The notes under the pieces were generated by a model, which had not been told where the DNA came from, did not search any database, and was given only the letters and a program-made list of their open reading frames with translations. From Gluconacetobacter aggeris (GTDB lineage: Bacteria; Pseudomonadota; Alphaproteobacteria; Acetobacterales; Acetobacteraceae), in contig NZ_JABEQD010000010.1 of NCBI RefSeq assembly GCF_014174395.1, positions 1 to 64,000 on the forward strand: 64,000 nucleotides of DNA, read 5' to 3'. How positions within the stretch are numbered: the first letter of the stretch is position 1; each line of letters begins with the position of its first letter. A program made the position numbers and the translations under genes. This document shows, piece after piece, positions 46,301 to 55,177 of this stretch.

Positions 46301-47338
46301 TCACACGCGCATGCCGCCGGTCACATGCTTGTTGGCCACGGCGGAAATCGAAACCGGAATGCCCGCAGCCTGCATGCCAGCGCCCGAAAGGCGCGGGGGC
46401 GCCCCAATCCCCAGTGCGGCCATTTCCTTCCCTGCGACGGCACGAAGCTGCTCGGGCTTATAGCCCATTTGGGTGAATGCCCGGAGCAGCATCGCGCACC
46501 CCATGCGGACGGTATTCCAGGGCAGCTTCGAACGTCCCGCGACGCTGAACAGCCCGATCGCATTGCGTATGCGTGCCTCGAAGTCGCCAACCCGCCTGCC
46601 ATCGGTCAGATAGCCGCCATAGACATGCATTCCCTGGGGATGGTTCTCGAAACAGGCCATCAGCCCGCGTACTTCTTCCCTCGGATCGACCTTGTCCTCC
46701 GCGAACGTATCGTAGATCGGGCCGCTATAGAGCGGCCTTGTATGGGTCATCGGCACTTCATCCACGATCGCCGCGCGGTAGGCGGGCGCCTTCATCAGCA
46801 TCGCCCAGATCAGATCCGTGCCCCAGCCCGTGAAATGCCGCTCGAACATCGGCAGAAGCGTGCGCAGATAGGACGATTTGATGCAGCACGCCATGGATTC
46901 AAGAAAAGTACTGTACCGAAGCCGAAAACCCGGCATCCGCAGGACGACGGCGTGCGAAAGGTAGCTTTCGATCGTCATGGCCGGCTGCGCCATCGTCAGG
47001 TCATATTCCACCGCGATCTCGAACAGCCGGTTGATATCCGCCGCCTCCATCAGCACATCGTCATCGGGGAGCATGATATACTCATAACGATCCAGCAGCT
47101 CCGGATTGGCCCTGAAATGGCGTGCGATACTGTCCCACTTGGTACCGTAATCGAATACCGGCGGCAGATCGCCATCCTGGCAGAGTGAAACATCCTTGGC
47201 ATACGAATTCAGTTGCAGGTCCCAGTTCCGCGTGACCGTCCTGTCCGCGATCCAGCTATGGTGCAGCGACTTGTCACCAACGCGACCAAGGACGAGAAAG
47301 CGCCTGTTTTCAGATTGAATATTTTGTTCCGGTTTCAT
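46301..47338 (-). CDS. DUF707 family protein, probable glycosyltransferase-like
   Basis: The 345-residue protein has the DUF707 pattern: NRRFLVLGRVGDKSLHHSWI at the start, YEYIMLPDDDVLMEAADINRLF (about 85-106) with a DDD metal-like motif, and FTGWGTDLIWAMLM. Related proteins are often found in polysaccharide gene clusters and are thought to be glycosyltransferases of GT-A-like fold. It is the last gene of the nucleotide-sugar cluster. No signal peptide or membrane helix. Confidence 0.7.
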   Translation of the reverse strand: MKPEQNIQSENRRFLVLGRVGDKSLHHSWIADRTVTRNWDLQLNSYAKDVSLCQDGDLPPVFDYGTKWDSIARHFRANPELLDRYEYIMLPDDDVLMEAADINRLFEIAVEYDLTMAQPAMTIESYLSHAVVLRMPGFRLRYSTFLESMACCIKSSYLRTLLPMFERHFTGWGTDLIWAMLMKAPAYRAAIVDEVPMTHTRPLYSGPIYDTFAEDKVDPREEVRGLMACFENHPQGMHVYGGYLTDGRRVGDFEARIRNAIGLFSVAGRSKLPWNTVRMGCAMLLRAFTQMGYKPEQLRAVAGKEMAALGIGAPPRLSGAGMQAAGIPVSISAVANKHVTGGMRV

Positions 47339-47527
47339 CACAAATCCTCCATGACTGGAAGCTGACGATCTCATGCGAACTGCCGGAGGCGGGGCATGCG
47401 GCCCGTGACGAAAAATGCGCATGACCCACGCGGCGATGATTGTACTGGACCGGCCCATCCTCTAAGTCGGAACAACGCCGATGGTTCCTCCATGGCCGAA
47501 GCGCGATTCCCTGCCGCTGCGGAATAT

Positions 47528-48076
47528 TCAGAAAATCGGCGGCGCCCCCCGTTGCAGGAACGGCCAGGAGGCATCCTTCGGCGAGACACCGCTTACATCC
47601 AGAGGCCACGAAATCCCGACCAGCGGATCGTCGTGGCGCAGGCCACCCTCCATGCTGGGCGTATAGGCGGCACTGACGGGATAGAAAACCTCGACATCAT
47701 CCGTCAGCGTCTGGAAACCATGGGCAAAGCCGGGCGGCACATAGAGCAGCCGGTGATTTTCGGCGGTCAGATGAAAGGCTTCATGCTTCAGGTAGGTCGG
47801 CGATGTCCCGCGCAGATCCACGATCACATCGACGATCTCCCCCCTCGTGCAGCGCATCAGCTTGGCCTCGGCATAGGCACCACGCTGGAAATGCAACCCC
47901 CGCACAGTGCCCTTGCAGCGCGAAAAGGACATATTGTGCTGCACGAAATCGGAAATCAGCCCATGTGCCGCGAATTCCTCCCGGCACATCATCCGGGCGA
48001 AGAAACCACGGTCGTCACCCCGTGGCTCCGGCTCGATCAGCATTGCATCCTTCAGCGTGGTTTCATGAAAGATCAT
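47528..48076 (-). CDS. rfbC: dTDP-4-dehydrorhamnose 3,5-epimerase-like protein
   Basis: The 182-residue cupin has the RmlC pattern: VQHNMSFSRCKGTVRGLHFQ with catalytic His62, DVIVDLRGTSPTY, YVPPGFAHGFQTL and Tyr132 (FYPVSAAY), the general acid. True RmlC acts on dTDP-sugars. Here the partners are CDP-type (RfbF) and no rmlA, rmlB or rmlD are next to it, so it may epimerise a CDP-4-keto-hexose. It overlaps the upstream SAF-domain oxidoreductase gene by 14 bases. Confidence 0.82.
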   Translation of the reverse strand: MIFHETTLKDAMLIEPEPRGDDRGFFARMMCREEFAAHGLISDFVQHNMSFSRCKGTVRGLHFQRGAYAEAKLMRCTRGEIVDVIVDLRGTSPTYLKHEAFHLTAENHRLLYVPPGFAHGFQTLTDDVEVFYPVSAAYTPSMEGGLRHDDPLVGISWPLDVSGVSPKDASWPFLQRGAPPIF

Positions 48077-49421
48077 AAACCACCTCTTCGACCACGACGG
48101 AAGGCGCGAAGACGGCCTCCTGCTCCGCATAAAGCCGGTCGATCGTCCGCCCTTCGGGCACATCGATATCGGCGAAGGTGATGGGCCGGTCCCGCGGAAT
48201 GGGCCTGTTCACCCGCCCGCCGATCGCAAGTCCCAGCGGGATCAGGTTTTCCGCCCGGATCGTCTCGATATTCTCGATCATGCCATAGGCTTCGAACCCG
48301 CCGAGCGCGGAGATGACATCCCCCGGCGCGAGATCCTTCTTGGCCAGCGCGATGACACCGACGCTCGGCCCCGCCAGCGGCGTCAGCGTCGCATCCCCGA
48401 ACAGCACCGCCCGCGCGACCGAACCCGGAACCTCGAAATGGCACAGGTGGAAGGGGGTGTAGAAACAGTAATAAGGCCCCGGCCCCATCTTGTAATAATT
48501 CAGGAAATGCCGTTGCCGCGCATCCTCCATCGTCCCGATGACGAACACACCGGGACCGGGCCGCGCACCGATCACGTAATCGACAAAGCCCGGGCCGCCG
48601 GCGGCGAGATGCGCGTCGAGATAGGCGGCGAAGGCGCTGGTCGTCTCCTCAAGCGGCACCAGCGGCGCATAAGGATCTCCGCCGGAGAAATCCGGCCCGA
48701 TCATCCCGCGCCTCGCCACCTTCATGCCGGTGCCATTGGCAATCACCGTCTGCTCGAACGAGATCTTCGTGCCATCGGCGAACGACGCCGCCATGGCCGG
48801 GTCCAGGCCCCATTTCTGCGCGAAGGACACCTGCGTGTCCGGCGTACGATACGGGTCGTACAGTCCCTTGATGCTGCCGCACAGTACCGGCCGGACGCCG
48901 ATCCCTTCCATGAAGCGCACCAGATTCATCATCACGCCCGGCTGGTCGCCATCGCCTGCGGTATAGACGACACCGGCCGCATCCGCCTTCACCTTCAGGA
49001 TCGGACCGATGGTGCCATCGAGTTCCGCATTCACCTGGATCAGGTGCTTGCCCCCCTCGATCGCGGCCAGCACCGCACGGGCGGCATATTCCATCGATCC
49101 GGTCGCCTCGATCACGGCATCGATGCCTGTCGCCCCGGCCAGCAGCAGCGGATCGCCGGTGACCGCCCGCGCCCCCGCCGCAAGGGCGGCGTCAAGGGCC
49201 GCGCCGTCCGGGCACCAGACCGGATCGAGTCCGAGTTCGGTAAAGACCGCCTCGCCATTCGCGCGCGTGCGGTTGGCCACCGCGACGACGCGCATGCCGG
49301 GTGTCGCAATCTCGATGGTGCGGGCAATGGCCCGCGCCTGGGTGCCCGCGCCGACGATGGCGACGGTCACAGGCCGCCCTTCCGCCTCGCGCTTTTTCAG
49401 TGCCGTATCGACGATGATCAT
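48063..49421 (-). CDS. NAD(P)-dependent oxidoreductase with SAF domain (homoserine-dehydrogenase-like)
   Basis: At 452 residues, an N-terminal Rossmann fold (VAIVGAGTQARAIARTI, 19-35) and catalytic region (VIEATGSMEYAARAVLAAIEGGKH), then a C-terminal SAF-type beta-clip (KKDLAPGDVISALGGFEAYG). The protein resembles homoserine dehydrogenase-like oxidoreductases found in sugar clusters next to RfbF and RmlC homologues. Substrate unknown; a C-2 or C-3 step on a nucleotide-keto sugar is inferred. It lies between rfbF (142 bp upstream) and the RmlC-like gene, with which it overlaps. Confidence 0.75.
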   Translation of the reverse strand: MIIVDTALKKREAEGRPVTVAIVGAGTQARAIARTIEIATPGMRVVAVANRTRANGEAVFTELGLDPVWCPDGAALDAALAAGARAVTGDPLLLAGATGIDAVIEATGSMEYAARAVLAAIEGGKHLIQVNAELDGTIGPILKVKADAAGVVYTAGDGDQPGVMMNLVRFMEGIGVRPVLCGSIKGLYDPYRTPDTQVSFAQKWGLDPAMAASFADGTKISFEQTVIANGTGMKVARRGMIGPDFSGGDPYAPLVPLEETTSAFAAYLDAHLAAGGPGFVDYVIGARPGPGVFVIGTMEDARQRHFLNYYKMGPGPYYCFYTPFHLCHFEVPGSVARAVLFGDATLTPLAGPSVGVIALAKKDLAPGDVISALGGFEAYGMIENIETIRAENLIPLGLAIGGRVNRPIPRDRPITFADIDVPEGRTIDRLYAEQEAVFAPSVVVEEVVYDLS

Positions 49422-49562
49422 GTTCCGGCTCCTGCCAGTTGTGTCATTTCCGATGGTCTCGCGTCACACGGCTCCGTCCGCCGTGCGATGCGCATGCCGT
49501 CCCCGGACGCTCTCCCGGCGATGACACGCTCTCCGCCATGGCGTGCGTGAGGCCGCCGCCTG

Positions 49563-50342
49563 TCAGTCGGACCATACTTTCCAGGGCGCTGCCTTGGTTG
49601 CCCACGCCGCCTCCAGGACCTGCTTGTCGCGCAGCGTATCCATGCTCTGCCAGTAGCCGTTGTGTACGAAGCTCGAGAGCTTGTCGCGCGCGATCAGCCG
49701 ATCCATCGGCTCGGCTTCCCATGTGGTCAGATCGTCGTCGATCAGATCGAAGATCTCAGGTTCGCACACAAAGAAACCGCCATTGATCAGCCCGCCATCC
49801 CCAGCCCGCTTCTCGCCGAAGCCGCGCACGGCGGCGCCGTTGTCGCTGAGATTCAGCGCACCGTAACGGCCGGGCTGGACCACTGCCGTCAATGTGCACC
49901 ACGTATCGCGGGATTTGTGAAATGCCACGAGATCGCTGATGTTCACATCGCTCACGCCGTCGCCATAGGTCAGGCAGAACGTGCCGCCTTCCAGATAGCG
50001 GCGCGCCCGCCGGATGCGTCCGCCCGTAAGGGATTCCTTGCCGGTGTCCAGCACCGTGATGCGCCAGTTCTCGGCCTGCGCCTGCAGCCAGTCCACTTCC
50101 CCGGTGCCGAGGTCGATGGTGAAATCACTGAGCGATGCCCGATAGCGCATGAAATAATCGCGGATGAAATCGACGCGATACCCGCCCAGGACGACGAAGT
50201 CCGAAAATCCGTAATGGGCGTATATCTTCATGATATGCCATAATATCGGCCGGCCGCCGATCTCGGCCATGGGTTTTGGGCGGATCATCGTCTCCTCGCT
50301 GAGCCTCGTTCCAAAACCGCCGGCTAGTATCGCGACCTTCAT
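49563..50342 (-). CDS. rfbF: Glucose-1-phosphate cytidylyltransferase
   Basis: The 259-residue enzyme makes CDP-glucose from CTP and glucose-1-phosphate. The nucleotide loop AGGFGTRLSEETMIRPKPMAEIGGRPILWH (residues 7-36) is diagnostic of RfbF (DdhA), and GDGVSDVNISDLVAFH contains the metal-binding Asp. This is the first step to 3,6-dideoxyhexoses or other CDP-sugars. No CDP-glucose 4,6-dehydratase (rfbG) gene is adjacent, but an SDR of unknown specificity is encoded just upstream. Confidence 0.93.
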   Translation of the reverse strand: MKVAILAGGFGTRLSEETMIRPKPMAEIGGRPILWHIMKIYAHYGFSDFVVLGGYRVDFIRDYFMRYRASLSDFTIDLGTGEVDWLQAQAENWRITVLDTGKESLTGGRIRRARRYLEGGTFCLTYGDGVSDVNISDLVAFHKSRDTWCTLTAVVQPGRYGALNLSDNGAAVRGFGEKRAGDGGLINGGFFVCEPEIFDLIDDDLTTWEAEPMDRLIARDKLSSFVHNGYWQSMDTLRDKQVLEAAWATKAAPWKVWSD

Positions 50343-50374
50343 GTCCCCACCCCTCCCATTTTCATGTTATTGGC

Positions 50375-50443
50375 CCGTCTCCCGCCCATGACGGGAGACG
50401 GCGCCAGGCGGAATACGCAGCGCGCGCCTCTCAGGGGCGCGCG
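50375..50443 (-). terminator. Paired hairpins between the SDR and rfbF genes
   Basis: CCGTCTCCCG/CGGGAGACGG (50375-50384, 50392-50401) and CGCGCGCC/GGCGCGCG (50421-50428, 50436-50443, crossing the SDR stop). They could cause partial termination between the first gene and the rest of the cluster. Confidence 0.55.
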
Positions 50444-51486
50444 GATGCCTGCCAGACCAGCGATGAATCGAGGCGCCCCGCTTCCATATGCGCTTCCAGA
50501 ACCTTGAGGCGGATCAAGGGCGAATTGCGGAAATCCGCATTGCCGAAATGCATGCGTTCCAGCCCCGCCTTCAGCTCTTCGATGGAATCGCGCAGCGTCA
50601 CCTGCGGCTGGTGATCGGGCGCGAGTGATTTGTAGAGCCCGAAATCGACCCGGTAAGACCGGCTGTCCACCGGTGCTTCGGTATTGACGCTGACCTCGGT
50701 CCCCGGCAGCGCCTCGGCTACCGCATCAGCGATCTCGCGCACCTGATAGTTGCGGTCGTCGCTGCCGACATTCACCGCCAGGTAGCGCCCACCCGCCTCC
50801 GCCGAGCGGTCCACCGCCCAGTCGATCGCGCGCGCCATGTCGGCGGTATCGATCATCGGCCGCCACGGGGTTCCATCCGAAAGCACGCTGAGTTTGCCGG
50901 TCACCATGGCGGATGCGACGAAATCATTCAGCACCAGATCGAGCCTCAGCCGGTCGGACATGCCGCAGGCAGTAGCGAAGCGGAGGCTGGTGATCACCAT
51001 GTCGGTGTCGATCTGCTCCAGCGCCTTTTCCGCGCCGATCTTGGATCGGGCATAGGCCGTCACCGGATTGACCGGATCGGTCTCCTTGCGCGGACCGCCC
51101 TCGGCGATGCCGTAGATGCTGCAGCTCGACGCAAAAACGAAATTTTTTACGCCCGCGGATGCCGCGGCCCGAGCCAGCGCGATCGTGGTATCCTGGTTGA
51201 TGTCGTATGTGATCTTCTCGAATTTGTGTCCCATCGGATCGTTCGATATGGCGGCGAGCTGAACGACCGCGTCATATCCGGCAAGCCGCTCGGGCGTGAT
51301 GGACCGCACGTCGCCATAGAACTGCGCATCGAGATTCTGTTCCGGTAGGCGCGTGGCACCGGTCAGGCAATGGGCGAAATAGGCATTGTCGAAACCATGC
51401 AGCACCGCATCGGGCCGGGCATGCCTCAGATATTTGCATACCGTGGATCCAACATAGCCCATATTTCCGGTAATCAGTATTCGCAT
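50431..51486 (-). CDS. NAD-dependent epimerase/dehydratase (nucleotide-sugar SDR)
   Basis: A 351-residue extended SDR: Rossmann glycine motif TGNMGYVGS (6-14), catalytic Ser in FASSCSIYG, Tyr-Lys in YARSKIGAEKAL, and the late R-type RPMIDTADMARAI seen in sugar epimerases/reductases. The ligand is probably a nucleotide-sugar. Given RfbF next door, it may act on a CDP-hexose (dehydratase or 2-epimerase/4-reductase step). First gene of the minus-strand cluster, with a 480-bp AT-rich upstream region. Confidence 0.8.
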   Translation of the reverse strand: MRILITGNMGYVGSTVCKYLRHARPDAVLHGFDNAYFAHCLTGATRLPEQNLDAQFYGDVRSITPERLAGYDAVVQLAAISNDPMGHKFEKITYDINQDTTIALARAAASAGVKNFVFASSCSIYGIAEGGPRKETDPVNPVTAYARSKIGAEKALEQIDTDMVITSLRFATACGMSDRLRLDLVLNDFVASAMVTGKLSVLSDGTPWRPMIDTADMARAIDWAVDRSAEAGGRYLAVNVGSDDRNYQVREIADAVAEALPGTEVSVNTEAPVDSRSYRVDFGLYKSLAPDHQPQVTLRDSIEELKAGLERMHFGNADFRNSPLIRLKVLEAHMEAGRLDSSLVWQASARP

Positions 51487-51971
51487 CGCAACCTGTTCCT
51501 CACCAGCGGCTAAGGTTCTCAATCCGCGACCTGCCGAAATATCGGCGCATTATTATTGTATCGACAAACTTTCATGAAACTGCCGATCAATGCCGGCACA
51601 TCCCACAATTCACGAAGAGCTGAAAAACCACACACTCAGGGCGGCTCGTCAGCTTCGTGACAAAAGATTAAAGTATTCGGAAGAGAAAGGTTTCGCTATC
51701 CGCCAAAAAAATTTTGCTGTTTTTAAGAAGAGTTTTTTCGTTTTCGACCAGATCTCAAGTCGTAAAAAAAACGTTAAAATATCGAATATTATGCTTTCGC
51801 ACCCAAACTTCAGTAACAGGTACGAGATATCGTCCCGGATACCATATTCGGGCGATCGGACGAGCCGCCCCGGGTCATGCTGAACGAGCGCGGCGGCCCG
51901 CCCACGCCGGGCTGGCAAGCCGCATGAATCCTGCTCGCGTGGCGCGATGAGGCAGATGCCGTGATCCCCCG
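51487..51971. other. AT-rich intergenic region upstream of the sugar cluster
   Basis: About 51550-51840 is strongly AT-rich and should hold the sugar-cluster promoter(s). No coding frame looks genuine. It grades into the aldo-keto reductase remnant at 51972. Confidence 0.5.
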
Positions 51972-52311
51972 GCCCTGAACCAGGTGGAACTTCACCCGTT
52001 CTTCACCCAATCGGCCGTTCGCGAATACGACCGGACGTCGAGCATCGTGACCCAGGCCTGGTCGCCCATCGGGGGCGTCATGCGTTACCGGGGTGATGAC
52101 AGGCCGCCGGAAGACGATCCGCTGGCACACCCCACCATCATGGCAATCGGACGAAAATACGACAGGGCCCCGGCGCAGGTCATCCTGCGCTGGCTTCGAC
52201 TTCACGCTTACAGCCGACGACATCGCCGCGATCGAGACCCTGGATCGCAGCCGGCGCGGCGGCCCCGATCATCTTCCCGATGCATTCTACAACCGCACGA
52301 TCCCCGACTAA
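51972..52311 (+). pseudogene. Aldo/keto reductase remnant
   Basis: The frame from 51972 encodes ALNQVELHPFFTQSAVREYD and on to QVILRW near 52190, a typical mid-to-late AKR segment. The next frame then gives [21 protein letters not shown] up to a normal AKR end and stop at 52311. The stretch that should link them (about 25 residues with the PKS motif) is missing and the frame changes. The N-terminal two thirds, including the catalytic Tyr, are also gone. A dead gene. Confidence 0.75.
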
Positions 52312-52321
52312 GGGGCAGTCT

Positions 52322-52852
52322 GCACAGTCACCCGCCGACGCCAGCAGCGGCCTCGGCGAGGCCGCCGCGCGCCATCTGGCAGCCAACGGGGCGAAGCTGG
52401 TTCTCGGCGCGCGCCGCCTCGACCGGCTCCACGTCCGCCCCGGCAACGCCGTCTATGCCGCAACCAGGGCCGCCGTGCTGATGTTGTCGGAGGGCCTGCG
52501 GCAGGAAGCCAAGCCCCACAACATCCGCACGACGGTCATCTCGCCCGGGGCCGTCCAGTCCGAACTGCCGCAGAGCGTCATGGCCCCCGATGCCGCGCGC
52601 AACATCGCGGCGTTCTACAAGAGCTACGCCATCCCGGCGGACAGCTTCGCCCGCGCCGTCGCCCTCGCTATCGGCCAGCCGGACGACATGGACATCAACG
52701 AAATCCTCTTCCGCCCCACCGCGCAGGAATTCCAACCGGCCAGGGAAGACAACACCAACGCCCCGGCACACCCTCAGCTAGATCGCGCGCTCACCCGACC
52801 CGCCTCCCGCATCGGGCTTCGGCGGCGTCAGCCGCCACGCATTTTCCTTTGA
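52322..52852 (+). pseudogene. Short-chain dehydrogenase remnant with internal deletion
   Basis: The frame encodes [24 protein letters not shown], the SDR cofactor loop, but after RRLDRL it jumps directly to [25 protein letters not shown], the active-site Tyr region. About 100 residues (the NNAG and Ser segments) are missing in frame. The catalytic Lys is Arg (YAATR). Normal family end at QEF is followed by 38 extra codons. Non-functional by inspection. Confidence 0.75.
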
Positions 52853-52966
52853 CCATCCAAATCATTCATGACAACACAAGAAAATTCTTCTTTCGATCAA
52901 GCCGGAACATAAGCCCGGCAAGCCGCCGCCAGCCGGTTCGGCCCATCAATCGGATCCATCCGCCTT

Positions 52967-53629
52967 ATGAACAGTGACGGGCCAGCGCCCAACGATGCCT
53001 CGCCCCTTGCCTATATGCGCCAGAAGATGGACCAGGCCGATTCAGCGTTCAGGCGCGATCTGCAAGCCGCCACCGGCGAGGCCGATCTCGTTCTTCTGGC
53101 CCGGCGCATTCTCCGGCTCTGCGATGAGGTCGCGGAGACGTTGAAACGCCTCAGCCCCACCGCGCCGCTAGCCTGCACGAAGGGCTGCGATACGTGCTGC
53201 CACAGCCTTGTGCAGGTCAATCCGCTGTTCGCGATCCTCGCCGTTCACGAGGCACGGCACACATTCCCGCCGGAGCGCCTCCAGCTCCTGAAGGAACGGC
53301 TGGCCTCGCCTCCAGCTTTCTGTCCGTTCCTCTTCGATGGAAGCTGCGCGATCTATGCCGCCCGCCCCATGGTGTGCCGAGGCTATTACAGCCTGAATTT
53401 CGATCTCTGCCGGCAGGGAGAGTTCTGCGAGAAGCCTCTCGGCTATCAGGGCGACCAGGCGCACGCCGCCCACCAGTTCATGATCTTCCTGTTCGCACTG
53501 GAAAAACGCCTGGAAAGCATCGAAACCGAGTTCGGCCTCCAGGACGATCCCGTCTTTCTCAACATGGCGGCACGCACGCTGCTGGAAACACCCGGCGCGG
53601 CCGAGCGCTGGCTGGCCGGCGCCCGGTAA
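52967..53629 (+). CDS. YkgJ-type cysteine cluster protein
   Basis: A 220-residue protein with the zinc- or iron-sulfur-like cysteine pattern of the YkgJ family: ACTKGCDTCCHSL (about 69-81), then CPFLFDGSCAIYAARPMVCRGYYS (about 119-142). Function not established. ATG start without a strong ribosome site. It follows the two pseudogenes and precedes the LysR locus, apparently unrelated to both. Confidence 0.85.
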   Translation: MNSDGPAPNDASPLAYMRQKMDQADSAFRRDLQAATGEADLVLLARRILRLCDEVAETLKRLSPTAPLACTKGCDTCCHSLVQVNPLFAILAVHEARHTFPPERLQLLKERLASPPAFCPFLFDGSCAIYAARPMVCRGYYSLNFDLCRQGEFCEKPLGYQGDQAHAAHQFMIFLFALEKRLESIETEFGLQDDPVFLNMAARTLLETPGAAERWLAGAR

Positions 53630-53920
53630 AAGCACGCCCCCTCGGGCGGTCCCGCACTCTACCCGGCAGAGCCGCCGCACCGGCCACGCACCGAAGCACA
53701 GGGAACCCACCGGGCCGCTCGTCCGTTGACCTATGCTTTTTTATGCACAAGGCATGCCTGCGGGCCATTTGAAATTGCACGCTCATTACGGGGATGCTTC
53801 GATACGATCGTTGGTCGCTATTTTTTCTATCAACACTCTATTTTGGTAATTATACGGAGCCGATCGTATTATATCAGCCGCGATACGTTGTTATTCATAT
53901 TGTCATAAGGCTCAGTAGAA
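53630..53920. promoter_or_regulatory. Intergenic region with AT-rich promoter of the LysR/ureide-type locus
   Basis: After a GC-rich 3' stretch, 53725-53915 becomes AT-rich with repeated TAT and TTG motifs, marking the likely promoter of the 53.9-64 kb operon. No gene seen. Confidence 0.5.
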
Positions 53921-55177
53921 ATGGAACTGCCGGCCCTGATCTATTTTACGAGCCTGATCAACGAGGGCTCCGCCGCCTCGGCCGCCCCGGTGCTTGGCGT
54001 CAGCGCATCCACGCTCAGCCACAGCGTGTCCGCCCTGGAGCAGGCCATGGCGACATCGCTGCTGTCCCGCTCGTCACTGCGCCGGGGCAGCAGGGCCGTC
54101 ACGACCGCGCAGGGCGAGAGCCTATACCGTTCCGCCCTGCACCTGCTGGGCTGGTGCCTGACCCTGATCGAGGACGATAATCGTTCCCACCTGGCCCCGC
54201 CGGAACGCGACACCGCCGGCCCGCTGCCGACGCATCGCCTGCGCGCATTGCTGGGCTCGGGCCTGACGCTGCGCATGATCGGCTATTTCCTCTCCGTTTA
54301 CGAAACCCGGCGGATCGCCGCCGCCGCGCAGCGCCTGTCGCTGACCCAGCCCACGCTCTCCCGCCAGATCGGCCGGCTGGAGACGATTCTCGGCCGGACA
54401 TTATTTGTACGCAGCCCCCATGGCGTCATGCCGACGGCAGAGGCCGAGGCGCTGCGCCAGGGCTGCCAGCAGGTGGACCAGACTCACCGGCAGATCATGC
54501 GCGACGAGAATTTCAGCTATTTCCGCGCGTTCAGGACCCTGAAGCTCGCATCGATGATGCCGACCAGCAGCGACAGTTCCCTGACATTCCTGCTGGCCAA
54601 TCTGGTCCGGCTGTGGCGCCACCGCCGCTACCAGCCGCCCCTGACGATCTCGACCATCGCCGCGCCGCAGATGGTGGAGGGGCTGCTGGACGGACGGTTC
54701 GATGCCGGCCTGTCCGACCTGATCGACATCCCGCTGGACCTCGACAGCGCGGAACTGGAAAAATCCGCGATCTTCCTCGTCTTCGGCCGGGCGCACAGCC
54801 CGCCGCCGGGCCAGACGCCCCGGATCGCCCTGGCCTCGTACCTGCTGACGGTGCCCGCCCTGGGCACGGGGCTGCGCCGGGTCACGGACCGCTATCTGGA
54901 CCAGGAAGGCATTACACCGGGCGGCATCTTCGAGACCCAGTCGCTTTCGCTGATGCTGCGCCTGGTCGAGGACGGCACCTGCTGCGCCATCCTGCCCGCC
55001 GGCTCGTTCCGCTCCCATGCGGTCCATGCCGTCCCCCTGCCCGACCGCTACCGGATGACGACGCGCCTGATCTGGAAGAAGGAGCACCCCAACCTCGCCA
55101 TCATCGGCCGGTTGCAGGCCGGCCTGGCGGAAATCCAGGCCGAGGCCGGCTCGGCGGGACGGAAATCCGTCGCATGA
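53921..55177 (+). CDS. LysR-type regulator with two HTH domains
   Basis: At 418 residues it is about 110 longer than usual. Residues 1-70 (YFTSLINEGSAASAAPVLGVSASTLSHSVSALEQ) form one LysR-like winged HTH, and residues 115-175 (YFLSVYETRRIAAAAQRLSLTQPTLSRQIGRLE) a second, better conserved one. The co-inducer domain starts near 205. The joining segment (75-110) is Pro/Arg-rich. It begins a plus-strand locus, and its stop overlaps the next gene by four bases (ATGA), so it is probably autoregulated along with the locus. The first HTH is degenerate and may bind a second site or serve dimerisation. Confidence 0.85.
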   Translation: MELPALIYFTSLINEGSAASAAPVLGVSASTLSHSVSALEQAMATSLLSRSSLRRGSRAVTTAQGESLYRSALHLLGWCLTLIEDDNRSHLAPPERDTAGPLPTHRLRALLGSGLTLRMIGYFLSVYETRRIAAAAQRLSLTQPTLSRQIGRLETILGRTLFVRSPHGVMPTAEAEALRQGCQQVDQTHRQIMRDENFSYFRAFRTLKLASMMPTSSDSSLTFLLANLVRLWRHRRYQPPLTISTIAAPQMVEGLLDGRFDAGLSDLIDIPLDLDSAELEKSAIFLVFGRAHSPPPGQTPRIALASYLLTVPALGTGLRRVTDRYLDQEGITPGGIFETQSLSLMLRLVEDGTCCAILPAGSFRSHAVHAVPLPDRYRMTTRLIWKKEHPNLAIIGRLQAGLAEIQAEAGSAGRKSVA

